DNA from: Paenibacillus sp. Soil750
Lineage (GTDB): Bacteria; Bacillota; Bacilli; Paenibacillales; NBRC-103111
Assembly (NCBI RefSeq): GCF_001428045.1
Contig: NZ_LMSD01000001.1
Span: 664,832-728,831 of the forward strand
Direction of reading: 5' to 3'
DNA: 64,000 nt
This document shows positions 26,060-34,630 of this stretch, in pieces. Both the position numbers and the translations under genes were made by a program. Position 1 is the first letter of the stretch. The number at the start of each line of letters is the position of its first letter. Under the pieces are notes generated by a model. The model did no database searches. It had not been told where the DNA came from and saw only the letters and a list, made by a program, of their open reading frames with translations.

Positions 26060-27232
26060 TTGTTGAAAATCGAAAGTCGTCTTGCTCAAATTGGCTCTAT
26101 TGAAGAACCTGTTACAGGTGCTGTTAGCTTTCCTATTTATCAATCTACTGCGTTTCGCCACCCTAAGCTGGGACAGAGCACTGGATTTGATTATGCGCGT
26201 ACGAAGAGTCCAACGCGTAAAGTGCTAGAAGACGCTATTGCTCAGCTCGAGTCCGGAGATGCAGGCTTTGCGTGTTCCTCAGGCATGGCGGCATTGCAAA
26301 CGATTTTCGCATATTTCAGCCAAGGTGATCATTTGATTGTTTCCTTGGATTTATATGGAGGTACGTATCGTCTATTGGAAAGGATCATGTCCCGTTTCGG
26401 TGTAACGGCTACTTATGTAGATACGAATGATTTGGATGCTTTAGAAGGTGCTTATCAGTCCAATACGAAGGGGCTTGTTATTGAAACACCAACAAACCCA
26501 TTGATGATGATTACAGATCTTGAGCTTGTATGTACATGGGCCCGTAAAAAGGGCATCGTCTCCATCGTCGATAACACGCTGCTTACACCGTATCTACAAC
26601 GTCCAATTGAGCTTGGGGCCGATATCGTTATCCATAGTGCAACGAAATATTTGGGCGGACATAATGATGTACTAGCGGGTCTGATTGTTACAAAAGGGAA
26701 AGAGCTTTCGGAGCAAATGGCTATTCTCCATAACTCCATTGGTGCTGTGCTTGGACCGCAAGACAGCTGGCTTCTAATGAGAGGAATGAAAACCCTCGCG
26801 TTGCGTATGGAGCGTCATGAGCAGAATGCTACAGCCATTGCAAATTTCTTGCTTGAGCACAAGTTGATTTCAGACGTATACTATCCAGCGCTTGAATCAC
26901 ACCCTGGCTTTGCGATTCAAAATAAACAATCCAGCGGCAACACAGGGATATTCTCCTTCAAGGTGAAAGATGCACGCTTAATTGAACCGATTCTTCGTCA
27001 TATTAAGCTCATTGCATTCGCAGAAAGCTTAGGCGGGGTTGAATCCTTGATGACTTATCCAGCTGTACAAACACATGCGGACATTCCGCTTGAAATTAGA
27101 GAGCAAATTGGTGTTGATGACCGTCTGCTTCGCTTCTCTGTTGGGATCGAGCATATTGATGATTTGATCACGGATTTGTCGAATGCCCTAGATGCAGCAC
27201 AAGCCGAGTTGGAAGGAGCTCCACAATCATGA
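26060..27232 (+). CDS. metI: Cystathionine gamma-synthase / O-acetylhomoserine thiolyase
   Basis: A 390-residue PLP enzyme of the Cys/Met metabolism family. TTG 26060 lies eight bases after GAGGAGG. The PLP lysine is Lys196 in HSATKYLGGHNDVLAG, and other family marks are SSGMAALQTIF, YGGTYRLLERIM and ETPTNPLM. It condenses O-acetylhomoserine with cysteine (or sulfide). It follows metA by 33 bases and overlaps metC by 4 bases. Assignment to MetI rather than MetC rests on gene order, which matches the Bacillus metIC pair. Confidence 0.9.
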   Translation: MLKIESRLAQIGSIEEPVTGAVSFPIYQSTAFRHPKLGQSTGFDYARTKSPTRKVLEDAIAQLESGDAGFACSSGMAALQTIFAYFSQGDHLIVSLDLYGGTYRLLERIMSRFGVTATYVDTNDLDALEGAYQSNTKGLVIETPTNPLMMITDLELVCTWARKKGIVSIVDNTLLTPYLQRPIELGADIVIHSATKYLGGHNDVLAGLIVTKGKELSEQMAILHNSIGAVLGPQDSWLLMRGMKTLALRMERHEQNATAIANFLLEHKLISDVYYPALESHPGFAIQNKQSSGNTGIFSFKVKDARLIEPILRHIKLIAFAESLGGVESLMTYPAVQTHADIPLEIREQIGVDDRLLRFSVGIEHIDDLITDLSNALDAAQAELEGAPQS

Positions 27233-28407
27233 GCCATTCTTCTTCAGACAAAGAGAAACGTAAAGCACATGGCAAATTTGCCACAAGACTGATCCATTTT
27301 GGCGCTGAAATTGATGAAGCGACAGGGGCATCCAGTGTGCCTCTGTATCAGGCTTCAACCTTTCATCAGGCTGATTTGGAAGCGAACCAAGAATACGACT
27401 ACACACGGTCTGGTAACCCGACGCGTCAAGCGTTAGAGGATTACATCGCATTGCTAGAAGGCGGTACGCGCGGGTTTGCGTTCGCCTCTGGGATGGCAGC
27501 TATCTCTTCTGCGTTGATGTTGTTGTCGCAAGGAGATCATGTCATTTGTACAGAAGACGTGTACGGCGGTACTTATCGTTTGCTGACTACGATTATGAAC
27601 CGTATGGGCGTGGAATCTACGTTTGTAGATATGACGAACATCGCAGAAGTGAGAGCAGCTCTACGTTCCAATACGAGAGCCGTTTTCATCGAGACGCCTT
27701 CGAATCCAACACTTCGTATTACGGATATTGGTGAGATTGCTGCTTTTGCGAAAGAGCATGACCTACTTACGATGTTGGATAATACATTCATGACACCATA
27801 TCATCAACGTCCAATTGAGCTAGGCATTGACATCGTACTGCATAGTGCAACGAAATTCCTTGGCGGTCACAGTGATGTGTTAGCGGGACTAGCTGTTGTA
27901 GCGAATGACAGCCTCGGTCGTCGAATGAAGCAAATTCAAAATGGCATGGGGAACGTACTCGGCATTCAAGATTCATGGCTGCTCATTCGCGGTATGAAAA
28001 CGTTGCAAGCCCGTATGGAAATGTCCGAGAAGGGCGCTCGTCGATTAGCACAATGGCTGACCGAGCAGCCGGATATCGACGTGGTTTACTACCCAGGTTT
28101 GCCTAACCATCCAGGTAGAGAAATCCATGAGAAGCAATCACTTGGTTATGGAGCTGTCGTCTCATTTGATGTTGGCTCTGGTGAGAAAGCGAAGAAGTTG
28201 CTAAGTAAAGTTAAAATCCCACTCGTAGCTGTGAGCTTGGGTGCTGTAGAGAGTATCTTGTCATATCCGGCCATGATGTCGCATGCTGCTATGCCGAAGG
28301 AAGTACGTTTATTGCGCGGAATTACAGATGGTCTCGTGAGATATTCGGTTGGGCTGGAAGATATCGAAGATATTATTGAAGATTTGGAACAAGCTCTGCG
28401 CGGTTAA
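27229..28407 (+). CDS. metC: Cystathionine beta-lyase
   Basis: A 392-residue PLP enzyme paralogous to the preceding gene. PLP lysine is Lys209 in HSATKFLGGHSDVLAG; other marks are TRSGNPTRQALE, YGGTYRLLTTIM and ETPSNPTLRI. Its ATG overlaps the metI stop (ATGA), so the two are translationally coupled. It would cleave cystathionine to homocysteine, the step before methionine synthase. No methionine synthase gene is in the window. Confidence 0.9.
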   Translation: MSHSSSDKEKRKAHGKFATRLIHFGAEIDEATGASSVPLYQASTFHQADLEANQEYDYTRSGNPTRQALEDYIALLEGGTRGFAFASGMAAISSALMLLSQGDHVICTEDVYGGTYRLLTTIMNRMGVESTFVDMTNIAEVRAALRSNTRAVFIETPSNPTLRITDIGEIAAFAKEHDLLTMLDNTFMTPYHQRPIELGIDIVLHSATKFLGGHSDVLAGLAVVANDSLGRRMKQIQNGMGNVLGIQDSWLLIRGMKTLQARMEMSEKGARRLAQWLTEQPDIDVVYYPGLPNHPGREIHEKQSLGYGAVVSFDVGSGEKAKKLLSKVKIPLVAVSLGAVESILSYPAMMSHAAMPKEVRLLRGITDGLVRYSVGLEDIEDIIEDLEQALRG

Positions 28408-28457
28408 GTGTTACGGTATTCAGAAATTATTCATATTTACAAAGGAATAACGTCTGG

Positions 28458-28483
28458 AAAAAGCAGCCCTGTGCTGCTTTTTT
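28458..28483 (+). terminator. Intrinsic terminator of the met operon
   Basis: AAAAGCAGC/GCTGCTTTT stem with five-base loop and T6. Confidence 0.9.
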
Positions 28484-28543
28484 GGCATGAGTATGGTACG
28501 ATTAATGGATACGAGCCTTCAGAAAGTAAAGGAGTGAGTTGCA

Positions 28544-29680
28544 ATGAAACCGATCGATCGCATTTTAAATAAAGCACAAGCAGGCGGACGAATTGATGTA
28601 GAAGAATGTATTACGCTTTTCGAATCCGATCAAATAGAGAAAATTGGCGACACCGCTAATCAGATTATGAAAAAATGGCACCCAGATCCGATTACGACTT
28701 TCGTGATTGGGCGGAATATCAACTACACGAACATCTGTGATGTGTACTGCCGATTCTGTGCTTTCTACCGTCCACCAGGTTCCGCGGAAGGGTATGTACT
28801 GCCAGATGAAACGATCTTCCAGAAGATTCAAGAGACCTTGGATGTTGATGGAACTGAGATACTTATGCAAGGCGGTACGAATCCGAATCTGCCTTTCAGC
28901 TACTATACGAATATTTTAAAAGAAATTAAGAAGCGCTTCGATATCACGATGCACTCCTTTTCACCCGCTGAAATTATGAAAATGAAAGACGTTTCCGGCG
29001 GCCTATCGCTTGAGGAAATCGTTCGTCAATTGCATGAAGCGGGCCTTGATTCGTTGCCAGGCGGCGGAGCAGAAATCCTTGATGACCGCACGCGTCGCAA
29101 GATCTCCAAGTTGAAGGGTTCATGGCGCGATTGGATGGATGTCATGCAAACGGCTCATAAGCTTGGCATGCACACGACGGGTACGATGGTTATCGGCTTC
29201 GGCGAATCCATGGAAGAGCGTGCACTGCATATGCTGCGTATCCGTGATGCGCAAGACGATGTGTTGCTGCAAAAGCTGAACACACCGGGCTTCCTGGCAT
29301 TCATACCGTGGACGTTCCAACCAGACAACACGAATATGAAGGCGGAGAAAGTTACGCCTGAAGAGTACTTGAAAACGTTGGCGATCAGCCGCATCATGCT
29401 GGACAACGTGCCGAACTTCCAATCCTCATGGGTCACCATGGGACCTGAGGTTGGTAAGCAGACGTTGAGCTATGGCTGTAACGACTTCGGCAGCACCATG
29501 ATCGAAGAGAACGTTGTATCCGCGGCGGGCACCACGCACAAGGTCAACGTGTCTTCGACGCTGGACATCATCCGTCAAGCAGGCAAAATTCCTGCACAGC
29601 GGAATACGAAATATCAGATTCTGCGTGTGTTTGACGACGAGAATGTGAAGATTGATCGTGATTTTGTGATGCAGAACTAA
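28544..29680 (+). CDS. mqnC: Cyclic dehypoxanthinyl futalosine synthase (radical SAM)
   Basis: A 378-residue radical SAM enzyme of the futalosine route to menaquinone. The 4Fe-4S motif is Cys65-x3-Cys69-x2-Cys72 (NICDVYCRFCAFYR). Typical MqnC segments follow: ILMQGGTNPNLPFSYYTN, SPAEIMKM and LPGGGAEILDDRTRRKI. ATG 28544 has AAAGGAGTG upstream. It is monocistronic; no other mqn genes are nearby. MqnE is a close relative, but the motif spacing and sequence favour MqnC. Confidence 0.88.
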   Translation: MKPIDRILNKAQAGGRIDVEECITLFESDQIEKIGDTANQIMKKWHPDPITTFVIGRNINYTNICDVYCRFCAFYRPPGSAEGYVLPDETIFQKIQETLDVDGTEILMQGGTNPNLPFSYYTNILKEIKKRFDITMHSFSPAEIMKMKDVSGGLSLEEIVRQLHEAGLDSLPGGGAEILDDRTRRKISKLKGSWRDWMDVMQTAHKLGMHTTGTMVIGFGESMEERALHMLRIRDAQDDVLLQKLNTPGFLAFIPWTFQPDNTNMKAEKVTPEEYLKTLAISRIMLDNVPNFQSSWVTMGPEVGKQTLSYGCNDFGSTMIEENVVSAAGTTHKVNVSSTLDIIRQAGKIPAQRNTKYQILRVFDDENVKIDRDFVMQN

Positions 29681-29694
29681 ACATGTAGAACGAT

Positions 29695-29749
29695 AACGCT
29701 TATCTGCTATCAAATCCACTGGAGGGGTTTGGAGGGATAAGCGTTTTTT
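29695..29749 (+). terminator. Intrinsic terminator of mqnC
   Basis: AACGCTTATC/GGATAAGCGTT arms closing an inner structure, then T6. Confidence 0.85.
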
Positions 29750-29768
29750 GTCGTTCAGGGTCAACGGC

Positions 29769-29801
29769 CTCGAGATAGTCTGTAAAACCGACTAACTCGA
29801 G
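29769..29801. repeat. Inverted repeat of unknown role
   Basis: CTCGAG-A-TAGTC and GACTA-A-CTCGAG can pair across a nine-base loop with one mismatch; no T-run follows. It is part of a 540-base stretch that otherwise holds only the mqnC terminator and the 33-codon gene. Confidence 0.4.
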
Positions 29802-29966
29802 TGAAATCAACGCCTATACGATGTAGTTGCTCAAAACATCGATTCATTCTCCTTTTTCTTCATCATTTTAAGCGGAAATTAATCTAAGCTTCAGGTAACC
29901 GCGGGTCAATAAGAGTACAATGGGGGGAACACCACAAATTCGAGATTGAAGATCGGAGTGATTTTT

Positions 29967-30068
29967 GTGAAATTGCTTAAAAGCTTTGTACAAGGATTCC
30001 TTTTTGCTTTCATCTCCATTGGTGCTCTCCCTTTCTTACTGGTGAAGATTCTGTTAGAACAACTGTAA
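29967..30068 (+). CDS. 33-residue single-helix membrane peptide
   Basis: GTG 29967 lies eight bases after GGAG (29955-29958) and opens a 33-codon frame ending TAA. The product starts MKLLKSFVQGFLF, has two to three basic residues at the N-terminus and one hydrophobic helix with a proline kink (ISIGALPFLLVKILL). A terminator follows 23 bases after the stop, so it has the layout of a small independent transcript. I do not recognise a family. Confidence 0.5.
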   Translation: MKLLKSFVQGFLFAFISIGALPFLLVKILLEQL

Positions 30069-30090
30069 AACGCCATCCTTACTTTTGAGA

Positions 30091-30117
30091 GGGGCAGCCA
30101 TGTGCTGCTCCTTTTTT
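30091..30117 (+). terminator. Intrinsic terminator after the 33-codon gene
   Basis: GGGGCAGC/GCTGCTCC stem (one wobble pair), five-base loop, then T6. Confidence 0.85.
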
Positions 30118-30220
30118 GCATGTATCCCCTTCCTCAAATGGCAAATTGTTCGTTGTATATCTCCCTCGCATCGACCATATACTCTTAAGAGGAGGATGCA
30201 TAGATGGAAGGAGTGAGCAC

Positions 30221-31168
30221 ATGGAACTGTTTGCAATTGCCCTAATCAATGTCGAGGAATCCTATGTACGTTCGCTGAGCGCACAGGTGAAGCAAGCGCT
30301 GCAGCATTTACATATCGCCCAAAATGGGTTAACGGCCACCTATACTTGGTGTGAAACACGTGCTTTTATTTATGTGGAAGCGGAAGCAGGAAGTGTGATC
30401 CACGATCCACATATTCATGAGACTGAAGTACGAGCTTGCCTCGCTGAAGTGTTGGCAAGCCACATTGTAGCGGACAAGGAATCCAGCATTTTACGTAACT
30501 TGATCACCAAGGATTTTAAATATGAAAAGCAGTCAGACATCGAGGCCATCGAAGGTTACTGTAAGCCATCCTTGATCCAAGAGAGTGAGCTGGAAGGGTT
30601 GCCGCTGATGAATAGTAGCCCAAGTAGGCTTCGTCGTATTGGGCTGCTCAAGGAACAGATAAACACATTGCTCGAGGAGAATCCGCAGATTAGCTTAGAT
30701 GGCTTCCTCAAATTTCGCATTCAGGAGTATAGGGAAGAACTAAGGGAAATTGCTGAATATGCGATTGATGAGTTTATGATGGACCGCCAGTATCAGGAAT
30801 TTATTTCGCTTCTACAATATTTCGTCTACATTCAAGAGGCCAAGATACCCGCAGCGCATCTCATTCATAAAGGCGGCCACGAATTCGTCATTCTGAATGA
30901 TCGGATGGAACCCATTGATGCGAATGAATTCGATGCCAGCTTTCGAATGGAGATGTTGGAGAAGGACATCAATTTCGAGGATATGATTGTAAGCACACTG
31001 ATCACGGTCTCACCAGCTAACATTTACATTCATACTCGGGATCCTGAATTAACGATTATCAAGACGATAGGGCAAATCTTCGAAGACCGCACATCGGTGT
31101 GCAGTTATTGCCGTACCTGCGACCTTTATCTCGGAGATGCCAAAAAGCAGGATCAACTATCCCCTTGA
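30221..31168 (+). CDS. ytxC: Putative sporulation protein YtxC
   Basis: A 315-residue soluble protein. ATG 30221 is preferred, behind GGAGTG; in-frame codons further upstream lack a ribosome site. It resembles YtxC of bacilli throughout, with a helical central segment (SRLRRIGLLKEQINTLLEENPQISLDGFLKFRIQEYREELREIAEYAIDEFMMDRQYQEF in pieces) and a conserved C-terminal CSYCRTCDLYL. The next gene is thrS, the same order as in B. subtilis. Role in sporulation is presumed from the family name. Its stop codon overlaps the -35 of the thrS leader promoter. Confidence 0.85.
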   Translation: MELFAIALINVEESYVRSLSAQVKQALQHLHIAQNGLTATYTWCETRAFIYVEAEAGSVIHDPHIHETEVRACLAEVLASHIVADKESSILRNLITKDFKYEKQSDIEAIEGYCKPSLIQESELEGLPLMNSSPSRLRRIGLLKEQINTLLEENPQISLDGFLKFRIQEYREELREIAEYAIDEFMMDRQYQEFISLLQYFVYIQEAKIPAAHLIHKGGHEFVILNDRMEPIDANEFDASFRMEMLEKDINFEDMIVSTLITVSPANIYIHTRDPELTIIKTIGQIFEDRTSVCSYCRTCDLYLGDAKKQDQLSP

Positions 31169-31193
31169 CCTTGCCTCTCTCGCCATTTATAAT
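31165..31193 (+). promoter_or_regulatory. SigA promoter of the thrS leader
   Basis: TTGACC (31165-31170), 17-base spacer, TATAAT (31188-31193). The -35 hexamer overlaps the ytxC stop codon. Confidence 0.8.
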
Positions 31194-31199
31194 AGTGAA

Positions 31200-31481
31200 C
31201 GAAGGCGTTAGTATCAAAGACAAGAACTTTCTGTATGAACTGCTCAGAGAGAGGAGACCAGGCTGCAATCTCCTTCAGCGAATCGGATTGTTTACCCCTT
31301 TGTAGCCGTATTGTGGAATTCGACCTGACTTGCAGGTGCGATACTATACAGTACCGGAATCATTCCCGTTAACGAATGCTGATGAGGATTCGACTTACCC
31401 TTTGGGTTAGAGCGAATCGAATTAGGGTGGAACCACGAGCTGAGCGCACTCGTCCCTTTATGGGATGAAGTGTGCTTTTTT
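31200..31481 (+). ncRNA. T-box leader, threonine specific
   Basis: Contains the T-box TTAGGGTGGAACCACG at about 31423-31438 and a terminator (GAGCGCAC/GTGTGCTT arms, T6) at 31443-31481. Pairing CAAAG (about 31217) with CTTTG (31298-31302) places the specifier loop, whose 3' strand carries ACC (31294-31296), threonine, one base before the closing stem. It agrees with the downstream thrS. Confidence 0.9.
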
Positions 31482-31525
31482 GCGTTCAATTCACTATTCA
31501 CTTACACAATTAGGAGGCAGGGAAG

Positions 31526-33460
31526 ATGGTTGTTCAAGTAAAATTACCAGATGGCGCAGTGAGAGAGTATGCAGTGGGTACGACGATTGAGCAAGTGGCC
31601 GAATCCATTTCATCCGGTCTGAAGAAAAATGCAGTGGGTGGTAAAGTAAACGGGAAATCCGTAGATTTATCCTTCGCTTTGAATCATGATGTTGATGTTG
31701 AAATTTTAACGTTGGATAGCGAAGCAGGACTAGAAATGTACCGTCATAGCACAGCGCATTTGATGGCACAAGCGATCAAGCGTATTTATGGCAATAAAGC
31801 AGTTAAGCTCGGAATCGGTCCTGTAATTGAGGACGGCTTCTATTATGATATCGATTTGGAAACACCATTGAATCCTGAAGATTTGATCAAAATCGAGAAG
31901 GAAATGGAGCGTATCTCAAACGAAAATTTGGCGATTACGCGCCGCGTTGTTTCCCGTGAGGAAGCGATTCGTATTTTTACAGAAATGGAAGATCCGTTCA
32001 AGCTAGAATTGATTCGTGATCTACCGGAAGATTCCGTTCTTACGATCTATGACCAAGGTGAATTCTTTGACCTCTGCCGCGGACCGCATTTGCCGTCAAC
32101 AGGACGCATTAAAGCGTTCAAATTGTTGAGTGTTGCTGGTGCTTACTGGCGTGGAGATGCAAAAAATAAAATGCTGCAACGCATCTACGGGACTGCGTTC
32201 CCTAAGAAAGCGCAACTGGATGAGCATTTGCACTTGCTTGAAGAGGCGAAGAAGCGTGATCACCGTAAACTAGGCCGTGAGCTCAAAATGTTCGCATTCT
32301 CACGTGAAGTTGGTCAAGGCTTACCGCTTTGGCTGCCAAATGGTGCTAAGCTAAGACGCACAATGGAGCGCTATATCGTTGATTTGGAAGAGCGTCTAGG
32401 CTACCAACACGTGTATACGCCTGTACTTGCGAACGTTGAATTGTACAAAACTTCCGGGCACTGGGATCACTACAGTGAAGATATGTTCCCAAAAATGGTC
32501 ATGGACAATGAAGAGCTTGTCCTTCGTCCAATGAACTGTCCGCACCATATGATGGTATATAAGAGTGACATGCGCAGTTACCGTGATTTGCCAGTTCGTA
32601 TCGCTGAACTTGGCACCATGCACCGCTATGAGATGTCAGGCGCTTTGACTGGTTTGCACCGGGTTCGTGCAATGACATTGAATGATGCTCACATCTTCTG
32701 CCGATTGGATCAAATTAAAGAAGAGTTCTCCCGCGTTGTTACATTGATCCGTCAAGTGTACGCGGACTTTGGAATCACGGACTACCGTTTCCGTCTTTCC
32801 TATCGTGATCCGAAGGATACAGAGAAGTACTTCCAGGATGATGAAATGTGGGAAACTTCCCAACGCATGCTTCGTGAAGTTGTGGAAGAGCTTGGTTTGC
32901 CATTCTTTGAAGCAGAAGGTGAAGCGGCATTCTATGGTCCTAAATTAGATGTTCAAATCAAGACAGCGTTGAAGAAAGAAGAAACTCTTTCAACTGCACA
33001 AATCGATTTCTTGCTTCCTGAACGTTTCCAGCTTGAATACACAGGGGAAGACGGTCAGAAACATCGCCCAGTCGTAATCCATAGAGGTATCATTTCTACA
33101 ATGGAGCGTATGACAGCTTTCTTGCTAGAGAATTTCGCTGGTGCGTTGCCAACATGGTTAATGCCAACTCAAGCGAAAGTTATTCCTGTATCGCCTGCAT
33201 TTGAAGAGTTCTCCAATCAGGTGACAGACCGACTTCGAGAAGCTGGTATTCGCGTTGAGGCGGATAATCGGAATGAGAAGTTAGGCTACAAAATCAGGGA
33301 AGCCCAGCTGGAGAAAATTCCTTTCATGCTGGTTGTTGGTGAAAACGAAGTGAAGAATGACAGCTTGTCCATCCGTAAACGCGGTCAAGGGGATCTAGGT
33401 ACACAGCCGATTGATCAAGTTATCAGTATGATTCAAGAAGAAATCAAAAACAAACTGTAA
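31526..33460 (+). CDS. thrS: Threonyl-tRNA synthetase
   Basis: A 644-residue class II synthetase. Domains in order: TGS (residues 1-62), editing domain with [11 protein letters not shown] near 73, catalytic core with [16 protein letters not shown] (zinc ligand Cys338), [11 protein letters not shown], and the C-terminal anticodon-binding domain (last 100 residues, ending QEEIKNKL). ATG 31526 follows AGGAGG. Controlled by the threonine T-box and ended by a strong terminator. Length is normal for the family. Confidence 0.97.
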   Translation: MVVQVKLPDGAVREYAVGTTIEQVAESISSGLKKNAVGGKVNGKSVDLSFALNHDVDVEILTLDSEAGLEMYRHSTAHLMAQAIKRIYGNKAVKLGIGPVIEDGFYYDIDLETPLNPEDLIKIEKEMERISNENLAITRRVVSREEAIRIFTEMEDPFKLELIRDLPEDSVLTIYDQGEFFDLCRGPHLPSTGRIKAFKLLSVAGAYWRGDAKNKMLQRIYGTAFPKKAQLDEHLHLLEEAKKRDHRKLGRELKMFAFSREVGQGLPLWLPNGAKLRRTMERYIVDLEERLGYQHVYTPVLANVELYKTSGHWDHYSEDMFPKMVMDNEELVLRPMNCPHHMMVYKSDMRSYRDLPVRIAELGTMHRYEMSGALTGLHRVRAMTLNDAHIFCRLDQIKEEFSRVVTLIRQVYADFGITDYRFRLSYRDPKDTEKYFQDDEMWETSQRMLREVVEELGLPFFEAEGEAAFYGPKLDVQIKTALKKEETLSTAQIDFLLPERFQLEYTGEDGQKHRPVVIHRGIISTMERMTAFLLENFAGALPTWLMPTQAKVIPVSPAFEEFSNQVTDRLREAGIRVEADNRNEKLGYKIREAQLEKIPFMLVVGENEVKNDSLSIRKRGQGDLGTQPIDQVISMIQEEIKNKL

Positions 33461-33480
33461 CTCCTATTTGTTCCTATAAG

Positions 33481-33515
33481 AAGCAGAGAAGTGCTAGTCA
33501 CTTCTCTGCTTTTTT
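33481..33515 (+). terminator. Intrinsic terminator of thrS
   Basis: AAGCAGAGAAGTG/CACTTCTCTGCTT stem, five-base loop, then T-run. Confidence 0.92.
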
Positions 33516-33536
33516 GCGTTCTCAAAAATCCTTTGC

Positions 33537-33578
33537 GATGTGAATAAGTGGTTTAAAGATGTGAATAAGTGGTTAAAA
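33537..33578 (+). repeat. Two tandem 21-bp direct repeats upstream of the 3D-domain gene
   Basis: GATGTGAATAAGTGGTT occurs at 33537 and 33558, each followed by an A/T tract; the period is 21 bases, two helical turns. It lies just upstream of the likely promoter region of the next gene and may be a binding site. Confidence 0.7.
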
Positions 33579-33668
33579 GAAGGACATGTTATACAGTGAG
33601 TCTGTATGTGGAGGTTTAGTGATGAAAGGAAATGGAAAGCCTACATTAGTAGGGGGAGGCTTAAAACG

Positions 33669-34319
33669 ATGAAAATAACCGATACTTCGAAGCAATCCAA
33701 ATGGATTTTGGCATGGATGGTGCTTACCGTTATGGTCGTGCTTTTCGGAGAAGAGGCTAGTTATCAGGGGAACTATAGGGCGGCAAATACCGATACCCAT
33801 ATACGAGATCAACGGGACAATCAAGCAGGTGCGGTGATTCCGGTTGCACGTCCTGTTGCACAGGAGCATCAACAACAAGTAAGTTATCGCTTTATTCCCA
33901 ACTTGGATTCTGATTTATCCAAATACACGGTAGTTGAAGTGACAGCGACCGGGTATTCCGCGGGTAAAGAATCAACAGGAAAGAATCCAGACCATCCTTC
34001 TTATGGAATCACGTATTCTGGTATGAAAGTCATGCGTGATGATAAGGCGTTATCAACAATTGCAGCAGACACCAAAGTGTTCCCGTTAGGTACCGTATTG
34101 TTTATACCGGGCTACGGTTACGGGGTTGTAGCAGATACAGGGAGTGCGATTAAAGGAAAGAAAATTGATCTTTATTTCAACACGAAAGATCAGGTATATA
34201 AAGAATGGGGTAAAAAGACGGTCAAGGTGTTCGTCGTGAAAAAAGGGAATGGTAAAGTCACAGAGGTTATTTGGAAGCAGCTGAAGGATGAAATACTGGC
34301 TCCGGCCAAAGCGCTGTAA
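33669..34319 (+). CDS. 3D (Asp-Asp-Asp) domain protein, YuiC/YocH-like
   Basis: A 216-residue secreted or membrane-anchored protein. ATG 33669 is preferred (GGGGGAGG at 33652-33659). A single hydrophobic helix follows a basic start (about residues 11-30), then a linker, then the 3D domain from about residue 100: [17 protein letters not shown], the first Asp in [17 protein letters not shown], the second in [11 protein letters not shown], the third in KKIDLYF. The domain is shared with resuscitation-factor-like lytic enzymes that cut peptidoglycan glycan strands. No LysM or G5 domain is present. A direct repeat upstream may be its control site. Confidence 0.85.
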   Translation: MKITDTSKQSKWILAWMVLTVMVVLFGEEASYQGNYRAANTDTHIRDQRDNQAGAVIPVARPVAQEHQQQVSYRFIPNLDSDLSKYTVVEVTATGYSAGKESTGKNPDHPSYGITYSGMKVMRDDKALSTIAADTKVFPLGTVLFIPGYGYGVVADTGSAIKGKKIDLYFNTKDQVYKEWGKKTVKVFVVKKGNGKVTEVIWKQLKDEILAPAKAL

Positions 34320-34393
34320 TGTTCCATTTTGTAAAAAAGAAATTCATAAAAAATCCTGTTTGGGAAAAGATACTCATACAGGAGGTGATTGAC

Positions 34394-34504
34394 ATGGCAA
34401 AGAACAAGAACAACAAGAAAGCAGCGCAAGACGCTGAATTTGCTACTGAAGTAGCGGTACCTAATAAGCAGCAACAAAACAACACACAAAACCAAAATAA
34501 ATAA
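34394..34504 (+). CDS. 36-residue Asn/Gln/Lys-rich peptide, gamma-SASP-like
   Basis: ATG 34394 is set by the near-perfect ribosome site AGGAGGTGATT eight bases upstream; a longer reading frame beginning at 34319 lacks one. The peptide begins MAKNKNNKKAAQDAEFATEV and ends in an Asn/Gln-rich tail. Composition and the AEFATE block resemble gamma-type small acid-soluble spore proteins, storage proteins degraded at germination. The similarity is compositional and short, so the call is tentative. It has its own terminator. Confidence 0.55.
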   Translation: MAKNKNNKKAAQDAEFATEVAVPNKQQQNNTQNQNK

Positions 34505-34524
34505 CAAATAGCTTTGTTGGAAAG

Positions 34525-34553
34525 ACGGAGATCCGAGAGGGTCTCCGTTTTTT
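34525..34553 (+). terminator. Intrinsic terminator
   Basis: ACGGAGA/TCTCCGT stem with inner GATCC/GGGTC-like pairing and T-run. Confidence 0.85.
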
Positions 34554-34630
34554 ATTTCTTTTCAAGGCCTTCTATATTCGATATAATGTAACAAAAACTA
34601 ACATTTTGTTCCTTTTGGGAGGAGTTCCGG

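Noticed and set aside
33537..33578. CRISPR-like repeat
   Set aside because: Only two adjacent 21-bp units with no spacers and no cas genes.
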